Source: Gemmatimonadales bacterium
GTDB lineage: Bacteria; Gemmatimonadota; Gemmatimonadetes; Gemmatimonadales; GWC2-71-9
Direction: 5' to 3'
Length of the DNA stretch: 6,612 nucleotides
Assembly: GCA_004525055.1 (NCBI GenBank)
Contig: SPDF01000087.1
Coordinates: forward strand, 1 to 6,612
How positions within the stretch are numbered: position 1 is the stretch's first letter; each line of letters opens with the position of its first letter. This document shows positions 1-6,264 of the stretch, piece after piece. Under the pieces are notes generated by a model. It saw only the letters and a list, made by a program, of their open reading frames with translations. It ran no database searches and had not been told where the DNA came from. The translations under genes were made by a program, and so were the position numbers.

Positions 1-89
1 GACGATTCGATGGCCATCAGGACGGCGATACCGGGGTAGCCGAGCGCCGAGACGGTCTCGATGAGCCACTGGACGACGGAATGAATCAT
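1..89 (-). CDS. DedA-family membrane protein, N-terminal fragment (runs off the left edge)
   Basis: Reading the minus strand from an ATG at 89 gives 29 complete codons, open to the window edge, beginning MIHSVVQWLIETVSALGYPG and continuing IAVLMAIES. A short amphipathic start, then a Gly-Tyr-Pro-Gly turn, then a hydrophobic stretch ending in Glu-Ser is how many DedA (SNARE-associated/VTT domain) proteins begin; in that family this is followed by a Pro-Pro-Ser-Glu re-entrant motif, which lies outside the window. DedA proteins are polytopic inner-membrane proteins, and members have been shown to recycle undecaprenyl phosphate across the membrane. The start lies 11 bases after the pcm stop, so it is probably the next gene of the operon. 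No clear Shine-Dalgarno sequence precedes the ATG, so translation may depend on coupling to pcm. The assignment rests on only 29 residues; another small membrane protein is possible. Confidence 0.7.
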   Translation of the reverse strand, partial: MIHSVVQWLIETVSALGYPGIAVLMAIES

Positions 90-100
90 GAAGCAGCCGG

Positions 101-775
101 TCAGGAGGTGGAGGGACGGAAGCCGAACTCACCGAGGAGTGGCACGAAGCGGACGTCGCCGAGGGAAGTGGTAACGATCTGGTCACCCTCCTTCCGCAGC
201 AGCTGCAGCACCTGGGAATCGCGGTCGCCGATCGGGATGACCAGCCTGCCCCCAGGCCCGAGCTGCTCCATCAGTGGTGCGGGAACAGCGGGACTCGCGG
301 CGGCCACGAGGATGGCGTCGTAGGGCGCGAAGGGCCGCCAGCCGAGGGTGCCGTCGCCGACGAGCACCGTGATGTTTCGGATGCCCGCTCCCTCCAGCAC
401 CGTCCGCGCCTCGGAGGCGAGCGACTGGATCCGCTCGACGCTGAAGACCGTGTCGGCTAACAGCGCCAGCAGTGCGGTCTGGTAGCCCGAGCCGGTGCCG
501 ATCTCGAGCACCTTCTCCCGCCCGGTCAGCTCGAGCACCTCGAGGTAGCGCGCCTGTACCCACGGCTGGGAAATGGTCTGCCCGCCGCTGATCGGGAGCG
601 CGGAGTCCTCGTAGGCCCGGTGCCGCACGCTCGCCGGCACGAAGAGGTGGCGCGGCACCTGCGAGATGGCGCGCAGCACGGCGAGATCGCGAATCCCCTT
701 GGCCTGCAACTCGCTGACCAGGCGTGCGCGATACCCGCCGTAGCTGTCCCCTGCCCCTACAGCTTCAGCCGCCAT
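101..775 (-). CDS. pcm: Protein-L-isoaspartate O-methyltransferase
   Basis: A 224-residue cytosolic SAM-dependent methyltransferase that methylates L-isoaspartyl residues in damaged proteins and so starts their repair to aspartate. The family signature GGQTISQPWVQA is at residues 64-75, the SAM-binding motif I (VLEIGTGSGYQTA) at 89-101, the post-II region VGDGTLGW at 139-146, YDAILVAAA at 152-160 and the C-terminal RFVPLLGEFGF at 209-219. Length is close to E. coli Pcm (208), with a slightly longer N-terminus. The reading frame stays open further upstream, to 928, but that Arg-rich extension is antisense-like translation of surE codons in another frame. The ATG at 775 is the only sensible start, since the next codons offer no ATG or GTG before the conserved core. 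It overlaps the surE end by 19 bases. The SurE-Pcm pairing is classical and both are linked to stationary-phase or stress survival in E. coli. All expected motifs are present, and the gene looks intact. Confidence 0.95.
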   Translation of the reverse strand: MAAEAVGAGDSYGGYRARLVSELQAKGIRDLAVLRAISQVPRHLFVPASVRHRAYEDSALPISGGQTISQPWVQARYLEVLELTGREKVLEIGTGSGYQTALLALLADTVFSVERIQSLASEARTVLEGAGIRNITVLVGDGTLGWRPFAPYDAILVAAASPAVPAPLMEQLGPGGRLVIPIGDRDSQVLQLLRKEGDQIVTTSLGDVRFVPLLGEFGFRPSTS

Positions 776-1506
776 TCCCGAACCGTTTCCAGCAGTGGGT
801 AGTGCGTCAGGTCCATGTGCAGCGGGGTGACGGACACGTACCCCTCCGCAACGGCGCCGTGGTCCGAGCCTTCTCCGCCCGTCCAGGTGCTCGTGCCGCC
901 GCCGACCCAGAACATCTCGCGTCCCCACGGATCCTTCATGCGCGTGAGCGACTCCGAAAAGAACCGGCTGCCAAGGCGCGTCACCACCGTCCCCTTGACC
1001 TCCGACGCGGGCACGGCGGGCAGGTTCACGTTGAGCAGGGTGTCCGTCGGAAACTCCGGCACCGCGACGACCTGCTGCACCAACCGCTTCAGGAGCGGCC
1101 CGTAGGTGGCCAGCGTTTCCGGATCATGGCCGGCAAAGGAGACGGCAACGCCCGGAATCCCGAGGGTGACGGCCTCCATCGCCACGGCGACCGTGCCCGA
1201 GTAGAGGACATCCTCACCCATGTTCGGGCCATGGTTCACCCCGGAAAAGACAAAGGAGGGGCGCTCGGGCAACAGCGCATTCACGGCGAGGAGCACACAG
1301 TCGGTCGGCGTCCCGTCCACCTGGTAGGCCCCGTCGGGGCGGAGCGCCGCGCGCAGCGGCCGATGCAGCGTGAGCGAGTGACTGGTGCCGCTCTGCTCCC
1401 GGTCCGGCGCCACCACGGTGACATGCCCCACGCTCCGGCAGGCGTCAGCCAGAAGCCCGATCCCCGGTGCGAGGATGCCATCGTCGTTGCTGACCAGGAT
1501 GTGCAT
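757..1506 (-). CDS. surE: 5'/3'-nucleotidase SurE
   Basis: A 249-residue SurE phosphatase, a divalent-metal-dependent enzyme that dephosphorylates nucleoside 5'- and 3'-monophosphates (and short polyphosphate in some species) in the cytoplasm. The N-terminus MHILVSNDDGILAPG carries the metal-binding Asp pair D8-D9. APDREQSGTSHS (residues 34-45) supplies the Ser39 ligand. FSGVNHGPNMGEDVLYSGTV (87-106) supplies the Asn ligand and the phosphate-binding loop, and LNVNLP is at 158-163. Length is typical (about 250). The ATG at 1506 is chosen because the protein then begins exactly at the family's M-x-I-L-x-S-N-D-D-G. A TTG one codon earlier (1509) is possible but less likely. The ATG shares its A with the TGA of the upstream MerR-like gene (TGATG), and a weak AAGGG lies 9 bases upstream, so re-initiation coupling is likely. 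The 3' end overlaps pcm by 19 bases. Confidence 0.95.
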   Translation of the reverse strand: MHILVSNDDGILAPGIGLLADACRSVGHVTVVAPDREQSGTSHSLTLHRPLRAALRPDGAYQVDGTPTDCVLLAVNALLPERPSFVFSGVNHGPNMGEDVLYSGTVAVAMEAVTLGIPGVAVSFAGHDPETLATYGPLLKRLVQQVVAVPEFPTDTLLNVNLPAVPASEVKGTVVTRLGSRFFSESLTRMKDPWGREMFWVGGGTSTWTGGEGSDHGAVAEGYVSVTPLHMDLTHYPLLETVREWRLKL

Positions 1507-1880
1507 CAACTCTTGCCCTTCTTGTCGTCGCGGCCCTCAAGCACCTTGAGCACCGCATCGACCTCCTGCCGCAGTTCCCGGACGGTTTCCGAGCCCATCG
1601 CGCGGCGGGCCGTGCCACGCAACTCGCCGGTGCGGCGGTACTGCTCGATCTTCTGGCGCGCCCCCTCGATGGTGTACTTCTCGCTATAGAGGAGATGCTT
1701 CACCAGCATGATGAGTTCGACCTCGCGACTCTTGTAGACGCGATTCCCGGATCGATTCTTCGCCGGGTTGAGGAAGCGGAACTGGCTTTCCCAATACCGC
1801 AGGACGTGCGGCTTGAGGTCCGTCAGCGCGCATACCTCGCCGATGGAGAAGAATTCCTGGGTCGGACGTGGATTTGTCAC
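1506..1880 (-). CDS. Small MerR-family DNA-binding protein
   Basis: A 124-residue protein with a MerR-type winged helix-turn-helix at the N-terminus: FFSIGEVCALTDLKPHVLRY (residues 10-29) covers the HTH, followed by W30-E31, and the wing is around NRSGNRVYKSREVE (42-55). A second helical stretch (about 56-82, with YTIEGARQKI) follows, then a charged segment with heptad-like spacing (about 96-117) that could be the dimerising coiled coil. The tail is Lys/Asp-rich. There is no C-terminal effector domain and no Cys arrangement of a metal or redox sensor; the only Cys is C17 in the HTH. The GTG at 1880 is preferred: it forms a 4-base GTGA overlap with gpsA and has GGAG 8 bases upstream. The GTG at 1886 would put that GGAG only 2 bases away. 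Similar short MerR-like proteins are known beside surE or in translation/replication gene clusters of other phyla (from memory). Target and ligand are unknown; autoregulation of this operon is a guess. Confidence 0.9.
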   Translation of the reverse strand: MTNPRPTQEFFSIGEVCALTDLKPHVLRYWESQFRFLNPAKNRSGNRVYKSREVELIMLVKHLLYSEKYTIEGARQKIEQYRRTGELRGTARRAMGSETVRELRQEVDAVLKVLEGRDDKKGKS

Positions 1881-2875
1881 CGCCACTGCTCCGCCTTGAG
1901 GGTTCGTTCCATCAGGTCGGCCACTGCCTGCTTCGGCGCTTTGCCGTCGAAGAGGATCGCGGCCACCTGTTCCGTGATCGGGAGTTCCACGCCGTGACGC
2001 GCCGCCAGCCCCACCGCCGAGCGAGCGGTGTTCACCCCTTCGGCCACGGTGCGATGGGTCGCAGTGTACTGCTCCAACTTCTCGCCCTGGGCCAGGGCCA
2101 TCCCGAGTGCCCGATTGCGGCTCAGCCCGCCGGTGGCCGTCAAAATCAGGTCACCCATCCCGGCGAGCCCGGCAAACGTCATCGGCTTGGCGCCCATGGC
2201 GAGGCCCAGCCTCGTCATCTCCGCGAGCCCGCGGGTGATCAGCGCCGCACGCGGATTGTTCCCCAGCCCCAGCCCTTCCAGGATCCCCGCCGCGATCGCG
2301 ATCACGTTCTTCAATGCGCCGCACAGTTCGACCCCCACCAGATCATCGTTCGAATACACCCGGAACCTGGGCGTCGAGAACGCCTCCTGCACCGTGGCCG
2401 CGACATCGGGATCGAGCGCGGCCGCCACCACGGCGGTCGGCTGTCCCGCGTGGACCTCAGCCGCGAAGCTCGGGCCGGACAGCGCCACGAACGGTCGGCC
2501 CGGAAGGCTCTCCGCCAGCACCTCGTGCGGCAACAGGAGCCCGGGTGCCTCGATGCCCTTGGTCGCGCTCACGACGATCGCATCCTGGCGCACCCCGGGA
2601 TCCAGCGGGGCGGTGACACTCCGCGCCACATGGCTCGGCGCGGCCGAGAGGATGATCGGTGCACCATCCACCGCCTCGAAGGGGTCGGTGCAGGCGACCA
2701 GCCGCCGGTCGAGCGTCCGGCCGGCGAGGAAGACGTCATTCTCGTGCCGGGCGTTGATGCTCTCCACCACCTCAACCTCATAGGCCCACAGCCGCACCTC
2801 GTGACCCTTGCGGGCCAGGAGATCGGCGAGGGTGGTGCCCCAGCTCCCCGCACCGAGTACACCAATGCGCGTCAT
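1877..2875 (-). CDS. gpsA: Glycerol-3-phosphate dehydrogenase [NAD(P)+]
   Basis: A 332-residue cytosolic dehydrogenase that reduces dihydroxyacetone phosphate to sn-glycerol-3-phosphate, the backbone for phospholipids. The Rossmann nucleotide-binding motif GVLGAGSWGTTLA is at residues 5-17. SATKGIE (103-109) contains a conserved Lys, SGPSFA is at 133-138, and ELCGALKNVIAIAAG (183-197) carries the catalytic Lys189. NNPRAALITRGLAEM (206-220), the TFAGLAGMGDL loop (233-243) followed by SRNR (252-255), and VAEGVNTA (277-284) complete the C-terminal substrate domain. Length matches the family (about 330-340). The ATG at 2875 overlaps the plsY TGA by 4 bases (ATGA); the frame is open upstream but only as an antisense-like shadow of plsY. 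An AAGGGAG Shine-Dalgarno lies about 10 bases upstream. Its product is the direct substrate of PlsY, the gene just before it, so the pair forms one metabolic step set. No missing key residue was seen. Confidence 0.96.
   Translation of the reverse strand: MTRIGVLGAGSWGTTLADLLARKGHEVRLWAYEVEVVESINARHENDVFLAGRTLDRRLVACTDPFEAVDGAPIILSAAPSHVARSVTAPLDPGVRQDAIVVSATKGIEAPGLLLPHEVLAESLPGRPFVALSGPSFAAEVHAGQPTAVVAAALDPDVAATVQEAFSTPRFRVYSNDDLVGVELCGALKNVIAIAAGILEGLGLGNNPRAALITRGLAEMTRLGLAMGAKPMTFAGLAGMGDLILTATGGLSRNRALGMALAQGEKLEQYTATHRTVAEGVNTARSAVGLAARHGVELPITEQVAAILFDGKAPKQAVADLMERTLKAEQWR
1888..1896 (-). promoter_or_regulatory. Ribosome binding site deciding the MerR-like start
   Basis: The minus strand reads GGCGGAG CAGTGGCG GTG here, inside the last codons of gpsA. 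The GGAG core is 8 bases from the GTG at 1880 and only 2 from the GTG at 1886. This spacing favours the inner start and a 4-base GTGA overlap with gpsA. Confidence 0.55.
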
Positions 2876-3492
2876 GCTGAGTCGGCTCCCTTCGCATGCC
2901 GGCCAAAACGATTCTCGGTGCCGTTGGCCAGGCGCCGGATGTTGGAGCGGTGCATCCAGATGATCACCGCCGCGAGCAGCCCGTAGAGCCAGATACTCTC
3001 CCGGCGCGCCGGATACAGCACCCACACCAACGCGGGAAAGACGCCGGTCGCGACGACCGAGCCGAGCGACACATACCCCGAGACCCAGACGATGAGGGCC
3101 CAGATCACGAGGCAGATGCCGACCGCCATCGGCGCGAGGCCGAGCACCACGCCCGCGCTGGTCGCCACGCCCTTGCCCCCCCGGAACCCCACGAACACCG
3201 AGAACACGTGGCCCACCACGGCCATCACGCCGCACGCCAGCGGGAACCACCCGAGGGTGCTGACCGCCGGACCGATGATGAGGACCGGCACGGCGCCCTT
3301 GGCGACGTCGAAGATCCCGACGGGAATCGCGTACCGCCATCCCATGAGGCGGTAGACGTTCGTGGCGCCGAGGTTCTTGCTCCCGTGCTCCCGAAGATCG
3401 ATCCGCTTGAACGCCTTCCCCGCCAGGAAACTGGTGGGAATGGCGCCGAGGAGATACGACGCGACGAGCGCCGCGATCGGTGCGGAGGTCAC
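2872..3492 (-). CDS. plsY: Acyl-phosphate:glycerol-3-phosphate acyltransferase PlsY
   Basis: A 206-residue polytopic inner-membrane enzyme that transfers an acyl chain from acyl-phosphate to the sn-1 position of glycerol-3-phosphate, giving lysophosphatidic acid. Family motif 1 is around REHGSKNLGATNVYR (residues 34-48), motif 2 is GHVFSVFVGFRGGKGVATS (94-112) and motif 3 is HRSNIRRLANGTENRF (181-196). Hydrophobic segments at about 4-25, 54-75, 82-102, 111-137, 138-162 and 166-180 fit the multi-pass fold. The start is the GTG at 3492, giving a 4-base GTGA overlap with der; the frame upstream of it is only a shadow of der, and the first residues TSAPIAALVASYLLGAIPTS match the usual PlsY N-terminal membrane helix. 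Only a weak G-rich stretch precedes it, so coupling to der translation is likely. A PlsX partner, which would make acyl-phosphate, is not in the window. Confidence 0.95.
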   Translation of the reverse strand: MTSAPIAALVASYLLGAIPTSFLAGKAFKRIDLREHGSKNLGATNVYRLMGWRYAIPVGIFDVAKGAVPVLIIGPAVSTLGWFPLACGVMAVVGHVFSVFVGFRGGKGVATSAGVVLGLAPMAVGICLVIWALIVWVSGYVSLGSVVATGVFPALVWVLYPARRESIWLYGLLAAVIIWMHRSNIRRLANGTENRFGRHAKGADSA

Positions 3493-4814
3493 GGATTGCG
3501 CCCCGAGCGATGTTTGAACTTCAGTCGCAGCGGCGCCCCCTCGAACGACCACGCCTTGCGGAACCCGTTGATCAGGTAGCGCTGGTACGATTCCGGGACA
3601 TCGTCCGGGCGACTGCACACGATCGCAAACACCGGCGGCGCCGTGCCGACCTGCGAGGCGTACAGCAACTTGACTTCCCGCCCCGCCTTCTGGGGCGGGC
3701 TCGTGTGCTGGACGAGCGCCTCGAGGACCTTGTTGACTTCGGCCGTCGGAATCCGGCGCTCCCGCGCCTCGGCCACCTCGAGGATCTCCCGCGGCAGCTG
3801 GTGCACCCGCTGTCCCGTTTCGGCGGAGAGGTACACGAACTTTACGTAGGCAAGAAACGGCGCCTTGGCACGAAGCGTCTCTTCGCCTCGGCGCGCCGTG
3901 TTGGCGTCCTTGTCCGTGACCAGGTCCCACTTGTTGACGGCGATGATCAGTCCGCACCCCCGGTCCCACGCCTCGTTCGCGATTCGGAGGTCCTGGGTGT
4001 GCAGGCCGAGCGCGGCATCGACCACGAGCACGCAGACCTGTGCCCGCTCGATGGCGCGCTGCGTGCGCAGGGTGGAATAGAATTCCACGTCCTCGTGGAC
4101 CCGGGCCTTCTTCCGGAGCCCCGCCGTATCAATGAGCGTGAACGACTTCCCGTGTGCCTGGAAGACCGAGTCCACCGCGTCGCGCGTGGTGCCGGCCACC
4201 GGCGAGACCACCACGCGGTCCTCCCCGAGCAGCCGGTTGATGAGCGAGGACTTGCCGACGTTTGGACGACCGACCACCGCGACATTGATGGACTCGTCGA
4301 GTTCATCCTCCTGTTGCTCCGGGAGCCGCTCGACGATCGCGTCGAGCAGATCGCCGCTCGCCTTGCCGATGGCGGCGGAAAGTGGAATCGGGTCGCCCAG
4401 ACCGAGCTTGTAGAACGCCATGTGCGCGGTGGTGTCGGGGAGGTCATCGAGTTTGTTGACCGCCAGGAGTACGGGCCGATTGGCGCTGCGCAGGTGGGCG
4501 GCAATTTCCGCGTCCACCGGGTTGAGCCCTTCCTTCCCGTCGACGAGCAGCACGACGAGATCCGATTGCTCCACGGCGAGGTCCACCTGCCGACGAATGG
4601 CGCGGTCCATCGAATCGTTGGAGTCGGGCAGCAGCCCGCCGGTGTCGATCAGCCAGAAGCGCCGGCCGCCCCATTCACCGGTGCCGAAGTGCCGGTCGCG
4701 GGTGGTGCCCGCCTGATCGGAGACGATGGCCCGCCGCCCGCCCAGGAGCCGGTTGAACAGCGTGGATTTCCCCACATTCGGGCGGCCCACCACCGCGACG
4801 GTCGGCATGCTCAT
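3489..4814 (-). CDS. der: Ribosome biogenesis GTPase Der (EngA)
   Basis: A 441-residue cytoplasmic GTPase with two tandem G domains and a C-terminal KH-like domain, needed for 50S subunit maturation. G domain 1 shows GRPNVGKST (residues 10-18), the switch Thr region AGTTRDRH (35-42), DTGG (57-60), NKLD (120-123) and SAA (146-148). G domain 2 shows GRPNVGKSS (182-190), AGTTRD (207-212), DTAG (229-232), NKWD (294-297) and SAETG (330-334). The KH-like part (about 350-441) includes the family's SPP and KLLYASQVGTAPPVF stretch followed by RYL.N.FR. Length agrees with short bacterial Der (about 435-490), and the C-terminus ends soon after KFKHRSGRNP. The ATG at 4814 overlaps the upstream TGA as ATGA; a second ATG at 4808 is possible and would lose two residues. 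No strong Shine-Dalgarno precedes it. All nucleotide-binding motifs are intact. Confidence 0.97.
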   Translation of the reverse strand: MSMPTVAVVGRPNVGKSTLFNRLLGGRRAIVSDQAGTTRDRHFGTGEWGGRRFWLIDTGGLLPDSNDSMDRAIRRQVDLAVEQSDLVVLLVDGKEGLNPVDAEIAAHLRSANRPVLLAVNKLDDLPDTTAHMAFYKLGLGDPIPLSAAIGKASGDLLDAIVERLPEQQEDELDESINVAVVGRPNVGKSSLINRLLGEDRVVVSPVAGTTRDAVDSVFQAHGKSFTLIDTAGLRKKARVHEDVEFYSTLRTQRAIERAQVCVLVVDAALGLHTQDLRIANEAWDRGCGLIIAVNKWDLVTDKDANTARRGEETLRAKAPFLAYVKFVYLSAETGQRVHQLPREILEVAEARERRIPTAEVNKVLEALVQHTSPPQKAGREVKLLYASQVGTAPPVFAIVCSRPDDVPESYQRYLINGFRKAWSFEGAPLRLKFKHRSGRNP

Positions 4815-6088
4815 GCGGCCACCGGCGCCGTGAGCGCGTCCGTGAAGTGGTGGGAAAAGCGGATCTCGACCGGCAGCTGCGCCTGCAGCGCGTGCGCCTC
4901 GAGGTCATCCATGAACAGCAGATCGTCGTTGATCGATTCCGCGGGCAACAGCGCCAGGTCGAGATCGTCTCGATCACGGAGTGCGGCCAGGAATGCGGCG
5001 CCCGGCAACAGGCCCGCCGTCGTGACCGTCTTGCCGAAGAGCGCATTCTCGAGGACGATCAGCTCGAAGGTGGCGCCCGTGGCCTCGCCGAGCGGCGCGA
5101 GCACCTGCGGCATCAACGCCCCCATGGACGTGCCGGTGAGCACCCCGATCCGCTTGCCGGCAAGGTGCCCCAGCTCCCCTGCCCCCTCCTGGATCCGCGC
5201 CTGCAGGTAGCGCACCGAACCGACGCCGTTTTCCACCTGATCGAAATCGTCGTAGGCCTCGGGACCGGGCAATGGGATGCCGGCCCGGAGGTACAACTCG
5301 TCCGCGCCCAGGCACCAGGCCCTCCCCCGTTCCGCGCGCGCCACGGCGGAGTGGCGCTCCACCAGTCGAACAGCGGCGGCGCATTCGGCCTCGGTCGGTT
5401 CCCGGACCAGGTGATGCTTGCTGAACTCGGTGAGGCCGACCGGCACCACCGACACGCTCAAGACCGCGTCGCCGAAGGCGTAGAGGTCGTTGAGGGACTT
5501 CTCCAGCACATCGCCGTCGTTGACCCCGGGCGACATCACGATCTGGGTGTGGAACTGGATCCCATGCTCCGCGAAGCCACCCAGCTGCTCGAGAATGTCC
5601 GGCGCGGTGGGGTTCCGAAGCAGCCAGCGCCGCGCCGTCGGGTCGGTGGCGTGCACCGACACGTAGAGCGGCGAGAGCCGGTACTCGATGATCCGATCGA
5701 CGTCGCGCTGCTTGAGATTGGTCAGCGTGGCGAAATTGCCGTACCGGAAGGAGAGCCGGTAGTCATCATCGCGGATGTAGAGGGTCTCCCGCAGACCGGT
5801 GGGGAGCCCGTCCACAAAGCAGAAGTCGCAGCGGTTGGCACAGCGCCGGATCCGGGGCGGCTCCAGCCCCAGGCCCATCGGCAGTCCCTCCGGCCGCTCG
5901 ATGTCGAACTCGATTTCCTCGCCGTCCGGCTGCCGGACATGCAGCGTGAACGCGTCCTCGGCGGTGAGGAACTCCCAGTCGAGAAAATCCTCGAGCGGGC
6001 GCCCGTCGACGGAGAGCAACTCCGTCCCGACCGACAGCCCGAGCTCCTCACCCAGCGATTCGGGCTGCACTGCGTTTACGCGGATCAT
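4811..6088 (-). CDS. DUF512 family radical SAM protein with N-terminal PDZ-like domain
   Basis: A 425-residue protein with three parts. Residues 1 to about 65 resemble a PDZ-like domain (VNAVQPESLGEELGL, then GTELLSVDGRPLEDFLDW). A radical-SAM core begins at about 79, with the cluster motif C83-x3-C87-x2-C90 (RCANRCDFCFVDGLP), then GLRETLYIRDDDYRLSF (98-114), GNFATLTNL (117-125), SVHATDP (144-150), HTQIVMSPGVNDG (180-192) and SVVPVGLTEF (213-222). The C-terminal DUF512 region contains GADELYLRAGIPLP (261-274), ENGVGSVRY (286-294), ENALFGKTVTTAGLLPG (347-363) and a MDDL near 393-396. These blocks match the DUF512 family closely. The cluster implies a [4Fe-4S]/SAM radical reaction, but the substrate is not known to me. 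It is the first gene of the operon. The ATG at 6088 has AGGA 7 bases upstream, and the 3' end overlaps der by 4 bases (ATGA). DUF512 genes next to der are familiar in other phyla, suggesting a link to ribosome or membrane biogenesis. Confidence 0.93.
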   Translation of the reverse strand: MIRVNAVQPESLGEELGLSVGTELLSVDGRPLEDFLDWEFLTAEDAFTLHVRQPDGEEIEFDIERPEGLPMGLGLEPPRIRRCANRCDFCFVDGLPTGLRETLYIRDDDYRLSFRYGNFATLTNLKQRDVDRIIEYRLSPLYVSVHATDPTARRWLLRNPTAPDILEQLGGFAEHGIQFHTQIVMSPGVNDGDVLEKSLNDLYAFGDAVLSVSVVPVGLTEFSKHHLVREPTEAECAAAVRLVERHSAVARAERGRAWCLGADELYLRAGIPLPGPEAYDDFDQVENGVGSVRYLQARIQEGAGELGHLAGKRIGVLTGTSMGALMPQVLAPLGEATGATFELIVLENALFGKTVTTAGLLPGAAFLAALRDRDDLDLALLPAESINDDLLFMDDLEAHALQAQLPVEIRFSHHFTDALTAPVAA

Positions 6089-6095
6089 CCAGATA

Positions 6096-6099
6096 TCCT
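6096..6099 (-). promoter_or_regulatory. Ribosome binding site of the DUF512 gene
   Basis: AGGA on the minus strand, 7 bases before the ATG at 6088. It is the best-placed Shine-Dalgarno in the operon, as expected for the first gene, which cannot rely on translational coupling. Confidence 0.6.
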
Positions 6100-6115
6100 G
6101 ATGTCAAAGCGGTTG

Positions 6116-6176
6116 AGCCCTAGAAGGCACCGGACAAAGATGCGTGGATCGTGTTACAATATCAAGGGTTAGGGCT
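6116..6176. repeat. 7-base inverted repeat flanking the candidate promoter
   Basis: AGCCCTA at 6116-6122 and its reverse complement TAGGGCT at 6170-6176 are 47 bases apart and bracket the proposed -35/-10 region. Adjacent bases agree only partly (about 8 of 10 over the longer alignment). It could be a pair of half-sites for a regulator or simple chance; a 7-base match is not strong evidence. Confidence 0.25.
6135..6165 (-). promoter_or_regulatory. Candidate promoter of the DUF512-der-plsY-gpsA-merR-surE-pcm operon
   Basis: This lies in the only sizeable gap before the operon. The minus strand reads TTGATA, 17 bases, then CATCTT, which is a good -35 and a weak -10 by sigma-70 rules. The same stretch also reads TTG, 20 bases, then CATCTTTG, close to the Bacteroidota-type TTG / TAnnTTTG pattern, differing at one fixed position. 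Both readings would start transcription near 6130, giving a leader of about 40 bases before the ATG at 6088. This is pattern matching only. AT-richness relative to the surrounding sequence supports a regulatory role. Confidence 0.4.
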
Positions 6177-6264
6177 TCACACCTCAAGTAATGGTTGCGA
6201 CCATCGCTCCCACACCGGCAGCGAGCTCGACGGAGTTATCCACGCGCGCCCGGTTGGGGGGGAC

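Noticed and set aside
776..928. N-terminal extension of the pcm frame beyond the ATG at 775.
   Set aside because: The added residues are Arg/Gly-rich, lie inside surE, and have no counterpart in Pcm proteins.
1881..1886. GTG at 1886 as the start of the MerR-like gene.
   Set aside because: The GGAG would then be only 2 bases from the start; the GTG at 1880 has proper spacing and the same GTGA overlap style as its neighbours.
3480..5210. A 576-codon open frame on the plus strand, with other long plus-strand frames at 1868-2986, 724-1689 and 4847-6172.
   Set aside because: They lie antisense to well-supported genes (der, gpsA, surE, DUF512), are very rich in Arg, His, Pro and Gly, and show no recognisable domain. 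Such frames are expected opposite GC-rich coding DNA.
6131..6160. Plus-strand promoter-like CGGACA, 18 bases, TACAAT.
   Set aside because: There is no plausible gene or RNA downstream on the plus strand before the oppositely oriented gene. The similarity probably reflects the AT-rich minus-strand promoter region.
6166..6174. GGGTTAGGG, resembling a telomere-type repeat.
   Set aside because: There are only two partial units in a bacterial intergenic region and no array.
6191..6204. Small inverted repeat ATGGT-TGCG-ACCAT in the spacer.
   Set aside because: The five-base arms do not extend, there is no U tract, and it is far from the promoter. It is compatible with chance.
6236..6244. TTATCCACG, one base off a DnaA box.
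   Set aside because: It is single, with no cluster of boxes, no AT-rich unwinding region and no dnaA or dnaN nearby, so it gives no support for an origin.
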